Source of the DNA: Oxytricha trifallax
Lineage: Eukaryota; Ciliophora; Spirotrichea; Sporadotrichida; Oxytrichidae
Assembly: GCA_000711775.1 (NCBI GenBank)
Contig: ARYC01019681.1
Span: 1 to 64,000 of the forward strand
Direction: 5' to 3'
DNA length: 64,000 nt
In this document: one piece after another, positions 61,401 to 64,000 of the stretch
Layout: each line of letters begins with the position of its first letter
Numbering within the stretch: position 1 is the stretch's first letter
Made by a program: the position numbers and the translations under genes
The notes under the pieces: model-generated
What the model saw: only the letters and a program-made list of their open reading frames with translations
What the model was told of the DNA's origin: nothing
The model's database searches: none

Positions 61401-61449
61401 AATAAGTTTCGTAGTTAATTTAAGTTAATGAATATATAAGTCACATTTA

Positions 61450-62220
61450 AAATTCTTTAGAGGGAGCTGTTCTATCTTTCTTTCTTCTACTTCTTGCTTC
61501 CCTCCTCCTAAGTTTCTTCTCTTGCTGCCAGCTCCAGCATCTATGTTCATTGACTCTGGAGGCTAAATATTTAAATAAACTCTCTTGCTATCTTCATACT
61601 TTGTCTGCGACTTCTGCTCTCTGTGAAGCTTGCTCTATTCCTTCATCAAGAAGATGCCAATACCAGATTTTTCTAAAGAATTAAGCTACAAATCTTACTT
61701 GAAATATTAGGGTGCTTCTGCAGTTTGATAACCAGCTCTCACTTATCTTGATCCCTTGTTTTCCTTATCTTCTGAAGAGATGCAGAACCTTTTTTATGAG
61801 ATTCTTGGATAATTTCTTTCAAGTAATCACCTTTGAGTGTTGCAAGTATGCAAAAGAAATTGTTTCTTTCAGTAGTTTATTTGACAACTGCTTCTTAGTA
61901 GGCAGGTACTGCGAAACCTGTAGGTCGTTCATAGCATCATCAATAAGTTAGTCACTGAAATCTCTGGATAGTTTGGAATCTCTGCAAACTTTACATCTTA
62001 AGTTTTTAATGCTTTCTTCTCTTCGCAGAATCGCTCTTAGAAATGAAATTTTAGTACCTTCCATCGTTGGGGGGAACAAACCAACTACATAATAAAGATA
62101 ATTTACTATGAATTCTTTACCTTGCTGCACCAGGTAGCGGTGCAAATCCTCCTTGCTTCTAAATCTTTGAATCAATTCTTGTGCTTACACTCTTTTCATC
62201 GCATCATTAATTGACTCCAT
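61450..62220 (-). pseudogene. TBE 22-kDa ORF, copy 4
   Basis: ATG 62218-62220 (MESINDAMKRVQAQELIQRF), then RSKEDLHRYLVQQGKEFIVN and FPPTMEGTKISFLRAILRRE, open through the site where copies 1 and 2 are shifted. TGA near 61949 interrupts it; homologous sequence (QYLPTKKQLSNKL) goes on downstream. Confidence 0.7.
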
Positions 62221-62429
62221 CTTGTTTACAGATCTAAGAAATGAAATTCAAAGTTAAGTTTATTGATTTCAATTATATACCTCTGTAAAACTTACTATTA
62301 AATATGGGCATCCTAAAGCAGGTCAACCTCTAAGAAGGATATGGAGAAGGTTTTGAGAACTGGTTTCAAACTTGAGAGATTGATATCAATTTCTACTGTT
62401 ATTATTCTATATTTTTAAATTTAAATTGG

Positions 62430-62600
62430 TACGTACTTAATTAGGAGCACTCCTAAAATGCTAGTACTTAATTAGGAGCATTAATTAAAGCTAGTACTTA
62501 ATTAGGAGCACCCTAATTTTAATCATAAAATCACAAAATACCTCCTAAAGCAGTACGTACTTAATTAGGTGCACCTCCTAAATCGGTACGTACTATAATC
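62430..62600. repeat. Tandem TACTTAATTAGGAGCA repeats in TBE copy 4
   Basis: Four or five copies of (C/G)TACTTAATTAGGAGC or GGTGC in about 150 bp, each followed by a CTCCTAA-like half, lie between the divergent 22-kDa and zinc-finger/kinase ORFs. Copies 1 and 2 have shorter versions of the motif at the same site. Confidence 0.75.
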
Positions 62601-62772
62601 AACTTATTATTGATAGTAAAAATGGTTATTTTCTCACCCATTTTTAGAGCTGGATTGTCTCTTAGTGCTCATTTATCTTCGCTAATACTCTAAGAACTTC
62701 CCTTGATACTTGTAGGCTTGCAAAGCTCTCAGTTATAGAGGCAGTTTTATAATTTTAAATTCAAATTTAAAT

Positions 62773-64000
62773 ATGAGCGCTAACATTATAAGAAAAACAA
62801 CAGCACTTCCATTAAACTAAGTGAGACTTACCTATGGCAGCAATAAAAAGTGTGATAGCTGTGAGATGAACTCACTTAAAGAACTATCAGAGCTATCAAA
62901 TGAGGTCTCTGTTATTAAAATAGAAATTAATAATAGAAAATAAATGCCAAACAAGTGTGTTGGAGACAGAGAGGAGGAGAAAGGTATTAATGAAATTCCT
63001 ATACAACTGAAGAAGTAGAGGAATACTTTTGTAATAAGTGTGAGAGAGACTTTGCTCATAAATCTAGTTGGTATAGGCATATGAAAGAGCACAGAGAAGC
63101 CAAGGCAATTGTATACTTAAAGCACGATAAAATCGACAGAAAGTATGATTGCTTCGAGTGCCATAAACAGTTTGCTCATACAAGAGATTTAAGGAAGCAT
63201 CTTTTAAAAGCTCACAAGAACGATTTAGAGATTGAAAAGCATGAAGATGAATTGAAGCTGCTAGATAAAAGAAAAGCAAGAGAATCTTCGAAAGTGGTAG
63301 AGCTCGAACAAGCTAGTGAATCAGAATATGTGAGTAAATCACGCAACCTACTATCATCCGAAATCACAAAGATCATGATTAAATTCAATATAAAAAGATT
63401 CCTGTTCTTGCCTAAATTGACCTAGACACTTCACTGTAAAGCTACCTTATATTAGAATACTCCTTTGATAAGAAAGTTATCAATGATCATCAATACGCAT
63501 ACAAGGTATCTCACACTCTACATATATAAATACTAGATGAAGTTTACAAATGAGTATCAAGTACTCACTAAAGCAAAGTTGAAAGAGTGTAGTTACCAAA
63601 TCAAGCTGGATGCTGTTCTCCTTTCCAAGGATCATGTTGCTTTCAGAATCCCACTCTATGAAATGACCCTAAGAGATTTCATAACAGATCAAAGGAATCA
63701 TAAGTAACTTGGATAAATAGCTACTCAGACCATACAAGGTAATAAAGAGCTTTACAAGTTAGGGTATGTTCACAGAGATTTGAAGCCAGAAAATATAATC
63801 ATAAACTTCTCACCAGTAATAGTAGCAATATTCGATATCAACAGAGCCTAAGGCTTGGAACTTTAATGGGAACTCAAGGCTATTATCCAAAAAGAGAAGA
63901 CTGGAGAGATGGTGACTTTTAGTGGGATGTATGGGCTTTAGCAGCAATAATAATAGAGTCCGAAATGCCTCGCAACGATTACTACTCTACAAGGTGCGAG
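62773..64000 (+). pseudogene. TBE zinc-finger/kinase ORF, copy 4 (partial)
   Basis: Starts MSANIIRKTTALPLNQVRLT. Two C2H2 fingers are clear: YFCNKCERDFAHKSSWYRHM (about 63020-63080) and YDCFECHKQFAHTRDLRKHL (63147-63206). A charged linker (KHEDELKLLDKRKARESSK) precedes the kinase-like domain, with catalytic loop GYVHRDLKPENIIINF near 63765-63810 and a DFG-equivalent FDINRA. Frame shifts occur near 63000 and in 63430-63700; the 3' end is outside the window. Confidence 0.75.

Larger units (their letters stand above)
60327..64000. mobile_element. TBE copy 4 (divergent subfamily), right end off window
   Basis: Left end CAAAACCCCAAAACCCC at 60327. Inverted relative to copies 1 and 2: transposase plus, 22-kDa minus, zinc-finger/kinase plus. 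Its ORFs differ clearly from copies 1-2 and its terminus resembles that of the 15393-21598 element, so it belongs to another TBE subfamily. It interrupts the PARP-domain gene. Confidence 0.9.

Noticed and set aside
1-64000. tRNA, rRNA or CRISPR arrays
   Set aside because: No cloverleaf-like GC-rich segments, rRNA motifs or regularly spaced repeats were recognised by eye.

Overview
This is very probably germline (micronuclear) DNA of a spirotrich ciliate close to Oxytricha trifallax. Host reading frames are open only if TAA and TAG mean glutamine and TGA is the sole stop. The genes are broken by short AT-rich internal eliminated segments (IESs) flanked by 3-8 bp direct repeats (pointers), and removing an IES plus one pointer restores frame and family motifs. 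Several mobile elements end in C4A4/G4T4 telomere-like sequence and carry the three genes of Telomere-Bearing Elements (TBEs): a DDE transposase, a 22-kDa ORF and a zinc-finger/kinase ORF.

Layout. 1-2.25 kb is the right part of a TBE that ends against a 7TM gene. 2.25-11.1 kb holds three paralogous seven-membrane-segment genes plus a small secreted-protein gene and a coiled-coil fragment. 11.5-26.1 kb holds two intact paralogous secreted-protein genes and a truncated third copy. Between them a lysine-rich gene is split by a 6.2-kb telomere-ended element of unusual content, which itself contains a complete 4.1-kb TBE; a decayed third TBE follows. 27.3-31.1 kb is one long Q/N-rich gene.

31.2-44 kb is gene dense: a twin-CxnC protein, a LanC-like protein, an RNF10-type RING protein, two Q-rich or coiled-coil proteins, an Erf4/GOLGA7-like protein and an unrecognised gene. 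44.1-47.1 kb is another Q-rich coiled-coil gene. 47.7-54.5 kb holds two tandem PIG-A genes with different IES content. 55.1-60.3 kb is a PARP-domain gene, and a fourth TBE starts at 60327 and runs off the window.

Every multi-MDS gene (MDS = retained segment) I could follow is in linear, non-scrambled order. The genes do not form one pathway; what unites them is that each must be spliced at DNA level to work. Base-exact MDS ends are given only where a pointer could be read; other ends are approximate. All reading was by eye, without alignment software.
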